Numbered from the stretch's first letter, positions 33,455 to 42,628 are shown. The stretch is 64,000 nucleotides of DNA from Thauera chlorobenzoica (GCF_001922305.1 NZ_CP018839.1:124001-188000), one strand, 5' to 3'. Notes: a model not told the origin generated them from the sequence alone. Program-made: numbers and translations.

Positions 33455-34585
33455 ATGAGTTGCGAACCTGCCGCCCTGCCGCCGCCCGCCGCCCATGGAC
33501 CGCAGCTGCCTCGCGGGCCATTCCGGTCTTTTGCCTGGACCCGGCTCGCCCCCGCGCTCGGGGTGGCTGCCGCCGCCGCCCTGCTGTCGGCCTGCGGCTC
33601 CGCGCCGCTGCGCGCTCCCGGTGACGCCGCGGCCGCCCCCGCCCCGCGTGCCGACGCTCCGGCGGCGGCCACGCCCCGGCGCGGTGGCGGCTACTACAAG
33701 GACGACGGCCCGGACGAGGCGCCGCCCGACAACCTCGACGCGGTGCCCGACGCCGCGCCGCGCGCCGAGCCCCTGCACCGCTTTGCCAACCGCCCCTACC
33801 ACGTCATGGGGCAGAGCTTCGTCCCCGCCACCGAGCTGCGCCCGTTCCGCCAGCGCGGCCATGCGAGCTGGTACGGGCGCCGCTTCCACGGCAACCCGAC
33901 CTCCAGCGGCGAGCCCTACGACATGTACGCGATGACCGCGGCGCACCCGACGCTGCCGATCCCGAGCTACGCGCGGGTCACCAACCTGGACAACGGCCGC
34001 ACGGTGGTGGTGCGGGTCAACGACCGCGGCCCCTTCCTGCGCGGACGGGTCATCGACCTGTCCTACACCGCGGCCTACAAGCTGGGCTACGTCAACGCCG
34101 GCAGCGCCCAGGTCGAAGTCGAGCAGATCCTCCCCGACGAGGCCCCGCTGGTGGCCGGCGCCCGGCCGGTGCCGCCGCTGCCGGCGCGCGCCAACGAGGG
34201 CGTGGTGGCGGCGGATGCGCCCGCCGCGGCGCCCCGCGCGCTGGCGCCGCTGGCGCTGCCCGACCCCGCCGTCGCCCAGGCTGCGGCGGCGGTGGACGGA
34301 ATCGCGCCCGGCGGCACCTCGGTCGGGCTTGCACCGCCGATCGCTTCGGCCAGCGGCGGCATCTTCCTGCAGCTGGGCGCCTTCGCCTCCTATGCCAACG
34401 CCGAAGGCTTCCGCGATGCGGTGCAGACCCAGGCCGCCTCCCTCGCCGAGCGCTTCGAAGTGTTCACCGACGGCGAGCGTTTCCGCCTCCATGCCGGCCC
34501 CTACGACAGCGTCGCCGCGGCGCGCAGTGCCGCCGAGCGCATGGCTGCGCTGCTCAAGCTCAAGCCGCTGGTGATCGTGCGCTGA
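33455..34585 (+). CDS. rlpA: RlpA, septal-ring lytic transglycosylase lipoprotein
   Basis: A 376-residue lipoprotein. The N-terminal signal ends in the lipobox LLSAC, giving outer-membrane attachment. A double-psi beta-barrel (GHASWYGRRFHGNPTSSGE, NDRGPFLRGRVIDLSYTAA) is the lytic domain acting on denuded glycan, and a C-terminal SPOR domain (FLQLGAFASYANAEGFRDAV) targets the septum. I start at ATG 33455, preceded by GAGAGAG; a GTG eight codons earlier is possible. A roughly 100-residue Ala/Pro linker separates the two domains. Confidence 0.92.
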   Translation: MSCEPAALPPPAAHGPQLPRGPFRSFAWTRLAPALGVAAAAALLSACGSAPLRAPGDAAAAPAPRADAPAAATPRRGGGYYKDDGPDEAPPDNLDAVPDAAPRAEPLHRFANRPYHVMGQSFVPATELRPFRQRGHASWYGRRFHGNPTSSGEPYDMYAMTAAHPTLPIPSYARVTNLDNGRTVVVRVNDRGPFLRGRVIDLSYTAAYKLGYVNAGSAQVEVEQILPDEAPLVAGARPVPPLPARANEGVVAADAPAAAPRALAPLALPDPAVAQAAAAVDGIAPGGTSVGLAPPIASASGGIFLQLGAFASYANAEGFRDAVQTQAASLAERFEVFTDGERFRLHAGPYDSVAAARSAAERMAALLKLKPLVIVR

Positions 34586-34632
34586 GTGCGTGCGGGGATC
34601 GCGAATGGGGTTGCAACAAAGACTTTCGGTTT

Positions 34633-34661
34633 TTGGCCTGCTTCCGGGTGGCGCCTATAAT
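34633..34661 (+). promoter_or_regulatory. Promoter of dacA
   Basis: TTGGCC (34633-34638) and a perfect -10 TATAAT (34656-34661) are 17 bases apart, in the 120-base gap after rlpA. Transcription would start about 38 bases before the dacA ATG. This gives dacA-dat-DUF493-lipB-lipA its own promoter, separate from the mre cluster. Confidence 0.7.
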
Positions 34662-34705
34662 CGGCCGCCATCGCCTCTTTTCTTTCACCTTGCCCGGGTT
34701 TTGCC

Positions 34706-35833
34706 ATGCGCTTTCTGATCGCGGTTTTCGTTTCACTGTTTTCCCTGGGCGCGCTCGCGCAGTCGGTGCCGCCGCCGGCGCTGGCCGCCAACGCCTGGGT
34801 CCTGATCGATCACGCCACCGGCCAGACCCTGGCGGCGAAGGACCCCGATGCGCGCATCGAGCCGGCTTCGCTGACCAAGCTGATGACCGCCTACCTGACC
34901 TTCGCCGCGATGAAGGCGGGCACGATCACGCCCGAGCAGGTGGTGCCGGTGTCCGAGCGCGCCTGGCGTATGGAAGGCTCGCGGATGTTCATCGAGCCGC
35001 GCAAGCCGGTGACCGTCGATGAGCTGATCAAGGGGGTGATCGTGCAGTCGGGCAACGACGCCTGCGTCGCCCTGGCCGAGTTGATCGCCGGCAGCGAAGA
35101 GGGCTTTGCCGCGCTGATGAACCGCGAAGCCCAGCGCCTGGGGATGGTCAATACCCACTTCACCAACTCCACCGGCCTGCCCGACCCGCAGCTGTACACC
35201 ACTGCCAGCGACCTCGCCCGCCTGGCCAGTGCGATCGTGCGCGACTTCCCCGAGTACTACAGCCTGTATTCGATGAAGGAGTTCACCTACAACGACATCC
35301 GCCAGCCCAACCGCAACCGCCTGCTGTACATGGACCCGACCGTCGATGGCATGAAAACCGGCCACACCAGCACCGCCGGCTACTGCCTCGTGTCCACCGC
35401 CGAGCGCGGCCCGCGCCGGCTGATTTCGGTGGTGCTGGGCGCGGCCTCCGACACCGTGCGCGCGCAGGAGTCGCTGAAGCTGCTCAACTACGGCTTCCAG
35501 TTCTTCGAAACGGTCAAGCTGTACAAGGCCGACGAGGCGCTGTCGCAGTTCCGGGTGTGGAAAGGCCAGCTCAACGAGCTGCCGGTCGGCTTCGCCCAGG
35601 ACTTCGTGATCTCGCTGCCGAAGGAGGCGGCGGACAAGATCCAGGTCACCCTGGAGAGCCGTCAGCCACTGGTGGCGCCGCTCGACAAGGGCCAGGAGGT
35701 CGGCACCCTGACCCTGACCGTGGATGGCAAGCCGGCCGGACAGTACCCGGTGGTGGCGCTGCAGGAGGTGCCGGTGGCGGGCTTCTTCGGCCGCCTGTGG
35801 GATGCGATCGTGATGCTGTTCAAGCAGCTGTGA
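34706..35833 (+). CDS. dacA: D-alanyl-D-alanine carboxypeptidase (PBP5/6 type)
   Basis: A 375-residue class C low-molecular-weight PBP. A signal peptide (MRFLIAVFVSLFSLGALAQS) precedes the peptidase: SxxK is S55-L-T-K, SxN is SGNDA and the KTG box is MKTGHT. The C-terminal PBP5 beta domain ends in an amphipathic helix (FFGRLWDAIVMLFKQL) for membrane attachment. It trims the terminal D-Ala of pentapeptides. Its stop overlaps the start of the D-amino acid transaminase gene. Confidence 0.95.
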   Translation: MRFLIAVFVSLFSLGALAQSVPPPALAANAWVLIDHATGQTLAAKDPDARIEPASLTKLMTAYLTFAAMKAGTITPEQVVPVSERAWRMEGSRMFIEPRKPVTVDELIKGVIVQSGNDACVALAELIAGSEEGFAALMNREAQRLGMVNTHFTNSTGLPDPQLYTTASDLARLASAIVRDFPEYYSLYSMKEFTYNDIRQPNRNRLLYMDPTVDGMKTGHTSTAGYCLVSTAERGPRRLISVVLGAASDTVRAQESLKLLNYGFQFFETVKLYKADEALSQFRVWKGQLNELPVGFAQDFVISLPKEAADKIQVTLESRQPLVAPLDKGQEVGTLTLTVDGKPAGQYPVVALQEVPVAGFFGRLWDAIVMLFKQL

Positions 35834-36702
35834 GCGCGATCAGCATCGCCTTCGTCAATGGCGCCTACCTGCCGCTGGCCGAGGCGCGGGTGTCGCCGAT
35901 GGACCGCGGCTTCCTGTTCGGCGACGGCGCCTACGAAGTGATTCCGGTGTATTCGCGGCGGCCCTTCCGCATCGACGAGCACATCGCCCGCCTGGCGGCG
36001 ACGCTGGCGGCGATGCGGATCGACAACCCCCACCCGGCGGCCGAATGGAAGGCGATCGTCGCCGAACTGGTCGCGCGCAACCCGTGGGAAGACCAGTCGG
36101 TCTACCTGCAGGTGACGCGCGGCGCCGACGCGAAGCGCAACCACGCCTTCCCCGGGCCGGAGGTGAAGCCCACCGTGTTCCTGATGAGCGAGCCGCTGCC
36201 GGCGCCGGACGCCGATCAGCTCGCGCGCGGCGTGGCCGCGGTGAGTGCCGCCGACATCCGCTGGCTGCGCTGCGACCTGAAGACGGTGTCGATGCTCGCC
36301 AACTGCCTGCTGCGCCAGCACGCGATCGACCACGGCTGCGCCGAGACCGTGCTGTTCCGCGACGGCTTCCTGACCGAAGGCGCGGCTTCGAGCATCTTTG
36401 TGGTCAGGGACGGCGTGCTGCGGGTGCCGCCGAAGAGTCACCTGATGCTGCCCGGCATCACCTACGACGTGGTCCTCGAGCTGGCCCGCGCTCACGGCCT
36501 GCGCCACGCGGTGGGCGAGGTGCTCGAAGCCGAAGTGCGCGCCGCCGACGAGTTGTGGATGGCCTCGTCGACCAAGGAGGTGCTGCCGATCACCACCCTC
36601 GACGGGCGCCCGGTGGGCAGCGGCAGCCCCGGCCCGATGGCACGGCAGATGCATGGCTGGTACCAGGACTTCAAACGGACGGTAATGCGAAATGGCGGAT
36701 GA
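35830..36702 (+). CDS. dat: D-amino acid transaminase (class IV aminotransferase)
   Basis: A 290-residue fold-type IV PLP enzyme. The N-terminal MDRGFLFGDGAYEVIPVY and the PLP lysine in RCDLKTVSMLANCLLRQHA are clear, with LTEGAASSIFVV and ASSTKEVLPITTLDGRPVG further on. This pattern fits D-alanine transaminase, making D-Glu or D-Ala for the wall. The GTG start overlaps the dacA stop (GTGA), and the gene sits beside a carboxypeptidase, which supports a wall role. Confidence 0.9.
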   Translation: MSAISIAFVNGAYLPLAEARVSPMDRGFLFGDGAYEVIPVYSRRPFRIDEHIARLAATLAAMRIDNPHPAAEWKAIVAELVARNPWEDQSVYLQVTRGADAKRNHAFPGPEVKPTVFLMSEPLPAPDADQLARGVAAVSAADIRWLRCDLKTVSMLANCLLRQHAIDHGCAETVLFRDGFLTEGAASSIFVVRDGVLRVPPKSHLMLPGITYDVVLELARAHGLRHAVGEVLEAEVRAADELWMASSTKEVLPITTLDGRPVGSGSPGPMARQMHGWYQDFKRTVMRNGG

Positions 36703-36976
36703 ACAAGGCGCGCGGACGCGCCAGAGCCTGCTCGAATTTCCCTGCGACTTCCCGATCAAGGTGATGGGGGCGCGGGTGGACGGCTTTGCCCAGGCGGTGA
36801 TCGAGGTCGTGCTGCGCCACGCTCCCGACTTCGACCCTGCCGGCGCCGAGATGCGCCCGTCGAGCAAGGGCAACTACCTCGCGGTGACCTGCACGTTCCG
36901 TGCGGTGTCGCAGTTCCAGGTCGATTCGATGTACCGCGAGCTGACCGCGCACCCGATGGTCAAGGTGGTGCTGTGA
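36692..36976 (+). CDS. DUF493 (YbeD-like) protein
   Basis: A 94-residue protein of the DUF493 family: [20 protein letters not shown] and a ferredoxin-like beta-alpha-beta ending in [11 protein letters not shown]. The family usually lies between dacA and lipB, as it does here, and may be regulatory in lipoate synthesis. The role is not proven. It overlaps dat by 11 bases and lipB by four. Confidence 0.92.
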   Translation: MADEQGARTRQSLLEFPCDFPIKVMGARVDGFAQAVIEVVLRHAPDFDPAGAEMRPSSKGNYLAVTCTFRAVSQFQVDSMYRELTAHPMVKVVL

Positions 36977-37641
36977 GCGCAGGCGGCGCGGGCGTTGCGT
37001 CGTGCGTGATCAAGCGCCTCGGGATGGTCGATTACGCCCCCACGCTCGAGGCGATGCGCGCGTTCACCGCCGGGCGCGACGCCGGCACGGCGGACGAAGT
37101 CTGGCTGCTCCAGCATCCACCGGTGTTTACCCTGGGTCAGGCGGGCAAGCCCGAGCATCTGCTGCAGAACCCGGCCGACATCCCGCTGGTGCACATCGAC
37201 CGCGGCGGCCAGATCACCTACCACGGCCCCGGCCAGCTCGTCGCCTACCTGCTGATCGACCTGCCGCGGCGCGCGCTCAAAGTGCGCGAGCTGGTGCTGC
37301 TGATGGAGCAGGCGATCATCGACACGCTGGCCGATTACGGGATTGCGGCCGCGCGCAAGGACGGCGCTCCCGGGGTGTACGTCGCCGGCGACAAGATCGC
37401 CGCGCTCGGCCTGCGGGTCCGGAAGGGGTGCAGCTACCACGGCCTGGCGCTCAACGTGAATGCCGATCTCACCCCCTTCGGCTGGATCAACCCCTGCGGC
37501 TATCCCGGCCTCAAGACGGTCCGCATGCACGATTTCGGCGTCGCCGACGATGTGGCGGCGGTGGGCGAACGCCTGCTCGGCCATTTACTGGCGCTGCTGC
37601 CGCCGCCCCAGGCTGTCGAAGCGGCGCCGCCCGGTTCATAA
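36973..37641 (+). CDS. lipB: LipB, octanoyl-ACP:protein octanoyltransferase
   Basis: A 222-residue LipB. The signature [21 protein letters not shown] is complete; the acyl-carrying Cys is in NPCGYPGL and the supporting Lys in [12 protein letters not shown]. It moves octanoyl from ACP to lipoyl domains, the substrate for LipA. GTG start, overlapping the DUF493 stop. Confidence 0.96.
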   Translation: MSAGGAGVASCVIKRLGMVDYAPTLEAMRAFTAGRDAGTADEVWLLQHPPVFTLGQAGKPEHLLQNPADIPLVHIDRGGQITYHGPGQLVAYLLIDLPRRALKVRELVLLMEQAIIDTLADYGIAAARKDGAPGVYVAGDKIAALGLRVRKGCSYHGLALNVNADLTPFGWINPCGYPGLKTVRMHDFGVADDVAAVGERLLGHLLALLPPPQAVEAAPPGS

Positions 37642-37736
37642 TCCGCGCTCGGGCCACCCCCGACCGAACACTGTCGTTCGACCACCCTCGTCCGGCAACA
37701 CCGCTTTCCCACCGGAACCCACAGAGAACAGCGACC

Positions 37737-38684
37737 ATGGAAACCCCCGTTCGCAAACAGCGCGGCGCCGACAAGACCGCCCGCATCCCGATCAAGATCG
37801 TTCCCGCCGAGCGCCTGAAAAAGCCCGACTGGATCCGCATCCGGCTCGGTGCCGGCACGGAAGCCGAGCGTTTCAACGAGATCAAGTCCACGCTGCGCGA
37901 GCACAAGCTCCACACCGTGTGCGAAGAAGCCTCCTGCCCGAACATCCACGAGTGCTTCGGCAAGGGCACCGCGACCTTCATGATCATGGGCGACATCTGT
38001 ACCCGGCGCTGCCCCTTCTGCGACGTCGGCCACGGCCGTCCCGCGCCGCTCGACGCCGCCGAGCCGGCTGAGCTGGCGCGGACCATCGCCGCGATGCGGC
38101 TCAATTACGTGGTGATCACTTCGGTCGACCGCGACGACCTGCGCGACGGTGGTGCCCAGCACTTCGTCGACTGCATCCGCGAGACCCGCGCCGCCTCGCC
38201 GAAGACGGCCATCGAAGTGCTGGTGCCCGATTTCCGCGGCCGCATGGAGATCGCCCTGGAAATCTTCGACGCCGCCCCGCCCGACGTCATGAACCACAAC
38301 CTCGAGACCGTGCCGCGCCTGTACAAGCAGGCCCGTCCCGGTGCCGACTACGCCTGGTCGCTGAAGCTGCTGCAGGCGTTCAAGGCGCGCCACCCCGAAA
38401 TCCCGACCAAGTCGGGGCTGATGGTCGGCCTCGGCGAGACCGACGACGAGATCCTCGAGGTGATGCGCGACCTGCGCGCGCACGACGTTGAGATGCTCAC
38501 CATCGGCCAGTACCTGCAGCCCTCCACCGGCCATCTGCCGGTGCTGCGCTACGTACATCCGGACACCTTCAAGATGTTCGAGACCGAAGCGCTGAAGATG
38601 GGCTTCAAGAATGCCGCCTGCGGCCCGATGGTGCGTTCGAGCTACTGGGCCGACCAGCAGGCCCACGGCGCCGGCGTGGTCTGA
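37737..38684 (+). CDS. lipA: LipA, lipoyl synthase (radical SAM)
   Basis: A 315-residue lipoyl synthase. The auxiliary cluster Cys are in [12 protein letters not shown], the radical-SAM CxxxCxxC is CTRRCPFC, and the C-terminal RSSYWADQQ carries the serine ligand of the auxiliary cluster. It inserts two sulfurs into octanoyl groups. ATG 37737 gives [20 protein letters not shown]; a longer in-frame reading would run through lipB. Confidence 0.97.
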   Translation: METPVRKQRGADKTARIPIKIVPAERLKKPDWIRIRLGAGTEAERFNEIKSTLREHKLHTVCEEASCPNIHECFGKGTATFMIMGDICTRRCPFCDVGHGRPAPLDAAEPAELARTIAAMRLNYVVITSVDRDDLRDGGAQHFVDCIRETRAASPKTAIEVLVPDFRGRMEIALEIFDAAPPDVMNHNLETVPRLYKQARPGADYAWSLKLLQAFKARHPEIPTKSGLMVGLGETDDEILEVMRDLRAHDVEMLTIGQYLQPSTGHLPVLRYVHPDTFKMFETEALKMGFKNAACGPMVRSSYWADQQAHGAGVV

Positions 38685-38762
38685 GCAAGACGACAAGCCC
38701 CGCGCTCGCTGCGTCCGCGCAGGCTCGGCCGTGTCCAGTCGGCCCGTCCGGCAGAGGGAGGC

Positions 38763-39410
38763 TCAGGGGCAGCCCTTGCAGCCGTCCGTCTGTGCGTTGA
38801 GGAAGATCGCCTGCTCGATGTCGGCCCCGGTGAGGTCGGCGTTGGTGAGCTGGGCGCGGGTGAAGTTGGCGCCTTGCAGCTTGGCGCCGATGAAGGACGC
38901 CCCCGCCAGCTTGGCGGCGCGCAGGTTGGCGCGTTGCAGGTCGGCGGCGTCGAAGTGGGCGCCTTGCGCGCGCGCATTGGTCAGATCCGCACCCCCGAGC
39001 TGGGCGCCGCCGAGGTCGGCATCGTGCAGGTCGGCGTTCTGCAGAATCGCGTTGCGCAGGTTGGCGCCCTTCAGGCTGGCGCCGGCGAGGCGGGCGCCGC
39101 GCAGGTTGGTGCGCAGCATCGAAGCTTGATCCAGCAGCGCCCCCGCCATCTCGGCCTGGGAGAAGTTGGCCTCGTCGAGCGTCGCGCGGCGCAGATCGGC
39201 ACCCGATAGATCGGAGCGGGAAAATTGCGAATTCGCCAGATTCGCACCCGCCAGATCGGCTCCGTTCAGATTCATGTTGGTGCACAAGGTGCCGCGACGG
39301 ATGTCGCAGCCGCCGACATTGCCCGCGCGTTGGGCCGCGGCGGGCAGCGGCAGCGTGAGCAGGGCCATGGCGGACAGGGTGGCGAGCAGCGCGGCGCGGG
39401 TCTTGGGCAT
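38763..39410 (-). CDS. Exported pentapeptide-repeat protein
   Basis: A 215-residue protein. A cleavable signal peptide (MPKTRAALLATLSAMALLTL) is followed from about residue 45 by over twenty tandem A(N/D)Lxx repeats such as LNGADLAGANLANS and LRGARLAGASLKGA, which fold as a right-handed quadrilateral beta-helix. An N-terminal GCDIRRGTLC pair and a C-terminal CKGC pair could cap the helix by disulfides. Most such proteins are cytosolic; secretion is unusual. No function is assigned. Confidence 0.88.
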   Translation of the reverse strand: MPKTRAALLATLSAMALLTLPLPAAAQRAGNVGGCDIRRGTLCTNMNLNGADLAGANLANSQFSRSDLSGADLRRATLDEANFSQAEMAGALLDQASMLRTNLRGARLAGASLKGANLRNAILQNADLHDADLGGAQLGGADLTNARAQGAHFDAADLQRANLRAAKLAGASFIGAKLQGANFTRAQLTNADLTGADIEQAIFLNAQTDGCKGCP

Positions 39411-39712
39411 GGGCGATGGAGTGCGGGTTCGGTCGATGGTCCGACAGGTGGGAAGCGGGCGGGTTCGGCGACAGGCTCCAGTTTCAGCGCGGATCACGGC
39501 AGGGAGGCTGCGGGCGCGACCACCTCTGGATGCGCGCCGATTGTGCGCGAGACCCCGCGCCTTGTCACCTGTGGCGCCTGCCGCGGTCGATGCGACGACC
39601 CCGCCGGAGCGGTGGCGCCGATCTGTAACGCCGGCGGACCCGGTGCGGACGATCGGCTAGAATTACGCTCCGCCACCCGTCCGGGTGGCTTCGTTTTTCC
39701 GTGCCGCCGACG
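39411..39712 (+). promoter_or_regulatory. Divergent gap with rep promoter and leader hairpin
   Basis: The 302 bases between the pentapeptide gene and rep carry TAGAAT (39658-39663), a good -10 for rep without a clear -35, and a strong stem just downstream: GCCACCCG (39672-39679) with CGGGTGGC (39682-39689), then TTCGTTTTT. The hairpin looks like a terminator placed between promoter and gene, so attenuation is possible. No gene is seen in the rest of the gap. Confidence 0.5.
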
Positions 39713-41710
39713 ATGTCCGCCCTCCTCAACGCCCCGCAGCGCGAAGCGATCCGCTACCTCGACGGCCCCTGCCTGGTGCTCGCCGGCGCCGGCAGCGGCA
39801 AGACGCGGGTGATCACGCACAAGATCGCGCACCTGATCAACGAGTGCGGCATCGGCCCGACCAACATCGCCGCGATCACCTTCACCAACAAGGCGGCGAA
39901 GGAGATGCAGGAGCGCGTCGCCCACCTGATGGGCGGGCGGGTGCCGAAGGGGCTCACCGTGTGCACCTTCCACGCCCTGGGCGTGCGCATCATCCGCCAG
40001 GAGGCCACGCACTGCGGGTTGAAGCCGCAGTTCTCCATCCTCGATGCCTCCGACACCGTTCAGATTGTCGCCGATGTCGCCGGCGACAACGACAAGGGCA
40101 TCGCCAAGCAGATGCAGTGGCAGATCTCGTCGTGGAAGAACGCGATGATCACGCCCGAGGAGGCGGCGCAGCTCGCCGACAACGAGATCGCCTCGGTCGC
40201 TGCCAAGTTGTACAAGGAATACGAGCGCACCCTGCGCGCCTACCAGGCGGTGGATTTCGACGACCTCATCGCGCTCCCGGTGCGCCTGTTCGACGCCCAC
40301 CCCGAGGTGCGCGAGCGCTGGCAGAACAAGCTGCGCTACCTGCTGGTGGACGAGTACCAGGACACCAACCGCGCCCAGTACCGGCTGCTGCGCCTGCTGT
40401 CGGGTGTGCGCGGCGCGTTCACCGCAGTGGGCGACGACGACCAGGCGATCTACGCCTGGCGCGGTGCCGACGTCGAGAACCTGAAGCTGCTGCAGACCGA
40501 TTACCCGAAGCTGAAGGTGATCAAGCTCGAGCAGAACTACCGCTCCTCGCGCCGCATCCTGGAAGCCGCGAACACCGTCATCGCCCACAACGAGAAGCTG
40601 TTCGACAAGCGCCTGTGGTCCGAGCACGGCACCGGCGAGCAGATCGTCGTCACCAACTGCCGCGACGCCGAGCACGAGGCGGAGTGGGCGGCGACCAAGA
40701 TCGCCGCGCACAAGTTCGAGCACCGCACCCGCTTCAAGGACTACGCCGTGCTCTACCGCGGCAACCACCAGGCGCGCATCATCGAGCAGCAGTTGCGCAA
40801 CCAGCGCATCCCCTACGTGCTGTCGGGCGGGCAGAGCTTCTTCGACAAGGCCGAGATCCGTGACCTGATCGCTTGGCTGCGCCTGCTCGCCAACGAGGAC
40901 GACGACCTCGCCTTCATCCGCGCCATCACCACGCCGCGCCGCGGCATCGGCGCGGCCACGCTGGAAGCGCTCGGCGCCTACGCCGGGCGCCGCCACATCA
41001 GCCTGTTCGCTGCGGTGTTCGAGGAAGGTGCGGCGCAGCACCTGAACGCCAAGCAGCTCGCCGGCGTGCACGAATTCGCCGCCTACATCAACCGCCTGCA
41101 GTACCGCGCGCCGCGCGAGCCGGCGGCGCAGCTGCTCGAGGACCTGCTCGCCGCGATCGGCTACGAGGCCTGGCTGTTCGAGCACTGCGACACGCGCGAG
41201 GCTGAGTCGAAGTGGAACAACGTGCGCGACTTCGTCGGCTGGCTGGGCAAGAAGGGCGAGGAGGACGGCAAGAACCTGATCGAGCTCACCCAGACGATCG
41301 CGCTGATGTCGATGCTCGACAAGGACGACCCCGACTTCGACGGCGTCCAGCTCGCCACCCTGCACGCCTCGAAGGGGCTGGAATTCCCCCATGTGTTCCT
41401 CGTCGGCGTCGAGGAAGGCCTGCTGCCGCACCAGAGCAGCATCGACGAGGACAAGGTCGAGGAGGAGCGCCGCCTGATGTACGTCGGCATTACCCGCGCC
41501 CAGCGTAGCCTCAACCTCACCTGGTGCGAGCGGCGCAAGTCGGGCAAGGAGTTCCGCCCCTGCGAGCCGAGCCGCTTCATCGCCGAGATGGGCGGCGACA
41601 TCAAGCTCAACGACCGCAAGACCGCCGCGCCGGTGTCGAAGGAAGAGGGCAAGGCGCGGCTGGCCAACCTGATGGCGATGCTCGAGGGACGCGGTACTCA
41701 GGGCGGCTGA
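39713..41710 (+). CDS. rep: Rep, ATP-dependent 3'-5' DNA helicase (UvrD/Rep family)
   Basis: A 665-residue superfamily 1A helicase. Motifs: Walker A GAGSGKTRVITHKI, motif Ia TFTNKAAKEMQERV, II DEYQDTNRAQYRLL, III VGDDDQAIYAWRGAD, V TLHASKGLEFPHVFLVG and VI YVGITRAQRSLNLT. Length and motif wording fit Rep, which helps forks past bound protein, more than UvrD (about 720). I use the ATG at 39713; a GTG four codons earlier is less likely. Confidence 0.9.
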   Translation: MSALLNAPQREAIRYLDGPCLVLAGAGSGKTRVITHKIAHLINECGIGPTNIAAITFTNKAAKEMQERVAHLMGGRVPKGLTVCTFHALGVRIIRQEATHCGLKPQFSILDASDTVQIVADVAGDNDKGIAKQMQWQISSWKNAMITPEEAAQLADNEIASVAAKLYKEYERTLRAYQAVDFDDLIALPVRLFDAHPEVRERWQNKLRYLLVDEYQDTNRAQYRLLRLLSGVRGAFTAVGDDDQAIYAWRGADVENLKLLQTDYPKLKVIKLEQNYRSSRRILEAANTVIAHNEKLFDKRLWSEHGTGEQIVVTNCRDAEHEAEWAATKIAAHKFEHRTRFKDYAVLYRGNHQARIIEQQLRNQRIPYVLSGGQSFFDKAEIRDLIAWLRLLANEDDDLAFIRAITTPRRGIGAATLEALGAYAGRRHISLFAAVFEEGAAQHLNAKQLAGVHEFAAYINRLQYRAPREPAAQLLEDLLAAIGYEAWLFEHCDTREAESKWNNVRDFVGWLGKKGEEDGKNLIELTQTIALMSMLDKDDPDFDGVQLATLHASKGLEFPHVFLVGVEEGLLPHQSSIDEDKVEEERRLMYVGITRAQRSLNLTWCERRKSGKEFRPCEPSRFIAEMGGDIKLNDRKTAAPVSKEEGKARLANLMAMLEGRGTQGG

Positions 41711-41793
41711 GCCGCGTCCTTCGGGCCGCCTTCGGACGATTGCAGTGCCGCCGTGGGGTGAGGGTGACGTGGGCAGGAGCCGAGGAAGGCGGG

Positions 41794-41830
41794 CAGCAAA
41801 AAGGGCAGCGCATGGCTGCCCTTTTTGCTG
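41794..41830. terminator. Bidirectional terminator between rep and the cytochrome c gene
   Basis: A perfect 16-bp stem (41794-41809 with 41815-41830) around GCATG, with GGGCAGC/GCTGCCC at the core and five A and five T on the outer sides. The two genes converge here, so it can stop both. Confidence 0.9.
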
Positions 41831-41855
41831 CGGAGGCGGCCGGCGCCGCCCTGCC

Positions 41856-42317
41856 TTACTGTTCGACCGGCGGCTCGGTGTAGCCGGCGCCGGCGGTGTT
41901 GGCGAGGTAGGCCACCGCGCGCTTGACTTCGGTGTCGGTCAGGTCGCTGCCGCCACCGCGCGGGGGCATCGCCCCCTTGCCGGCGATCGCCGAGGCGGTC
42001 AGGCCGTCCAGGCCGAGCGCCAGGCGCGGCTTCCACTCGTCGGCATTGCCGGCCCTCGGTGCGGCCGCCGCACCGGTGTCGTGACAGGCGGTGCACAGCG
42101 AGGTGTAGATCTGCTCGCCGGTCCGGTTGCCGGGGGCGACGGTGACCGCCTGGACTTCGAGGCGGGCGACGGGCTGGATCAGCGAGGCGCTGAGTTCGGG
42201 GTCGATCGCGTCCGGCTTGCCGCACGCGGTCAGCACTGCGGCAGCGGCCACCGCGGCAAGGGGCAGGGCAAGGCGGGCGGGCCGCCGGTTGGGGCGCGGA
42301 GCGTGGGGCTTGGGCAT
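41856..42317 (-). CDS. Cytochrome c5-like monohaem protein
   Basis: A 153-residue c-type cytochrome. The haem site is CTACH near residue 77 and the likely Met ligand is in GAMPPRGG near residue 115, with ISLVRAVAYLAN-like helix VKRAVAYLANTAG near the end. The N-terminus is positively charged and hydrophobic and ends in VLTACGKP, so it may be a lipoprotein or a periplasmic protein. It should carry electrons in the periplasm. A promoter is seen upstream on the minus strand. Confidence 0.9.
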   Translation of the reverse strand: MPKPHAPRPNRRPARLALPLAAVAAAAVLTACGKPDAIDPELSASLIQPVARLEVQAVTVAPGNRTGEQIYTSLCTACHDTGAAAAPRAGNADEWKPRLALGLDGLTASAIAGKGAMPPRGGGSDLTDTEVKRAVAYLANTAGAGYTEPPVEQ

Positions 42318-42362
42318 GCTCGGTTCCTTTGATTTGTTGTACGGCGCAAGGCGAAAGCCGGG

Positions 42363-42392
42363 ATTATAACGGGCGCTACCCCGTTGTGGCAG
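42363..42392 (-). promoter_or_regulatory. Promoter of the cytochrome c gene
   Basis: On the minus strand CTGCCA (42392-42387) and a perfect TATAAT (42368-42363) are 18 bases apart, with the ATG about 46 bases downstream. The -35 is weak, the -10 perfect. Confidence 0.55.
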
Positions 42393-42463
42393 CGCGCCAT
42401 GGACTTTGCCGGCGAAGCGTTATATGCTTGCCGGCCTCGCGCGCAGCAAGCCGCGCGACCCGC

Positions 42464-42540
42464 GCGCCCGTAGCTCAGCTGGATAGAGTACTGCCCTCCG
42501 AAGGCAGGGGTCGGACGTTCGAATCGTCTCGGGCGCGCCA
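42464..42540 (+). tRNA. tRNA-Arg (anticodon CCG)
   Basis: A 77-base cloverleaf: acceptor GCGCCCG/CGGGCGC, D arm AGCTCAGCTGGATAGAGT, anticodon stem CTGCC/GGCAG with loop CTCCGAA (anticodon CCG, reading CGG), T arm with TTCGAAT, discriminator G and an encoded CCA. TTATAT just upstream (42420-42425) may be part of its promoter. An integrase element begins directly downstream, and the 3' end of this gene is the probable attachment site. Confidence 0.97.
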
Positions 42541-42548
42541 TAAAATTC

Positions 42549-42587
42549 AATGGGTTAGGTCTTTACGGGCCTAGCCCATTTTCTTTT
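42549..42587 (+). terminator. Terminator after tRNA-Arg
   Basis: AATGGGTTAGG (42549-42559) pairs with CCTAGCCCATT (42570-42580) with one G-T pair, and TTCTTTT follows. It ends the tRNA transcript, and the element's first repeats begin at its last base. Confidence 0.8.
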
Positions 42588-42628
42588 GTGCCCATCCTGT
42601 GCCCATTTCGCGCCTATGCCGTGCCCAC
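42587..42628 (+). repeat. Three phased GTGCCCA repeats beside the attachment site
   Basis: TGTGCCCAT occurs at 42587-42595 and 42598-42606, and a variant CGTGCCCAC at 42620-42628. The starts are 11 and 22 bases apart, one and two helical turns. Their position 47-88 bases from the tRNA 3' end fits arm-type integrase or excisionase binding sites. That role is inferred. Confidence 0.5.
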
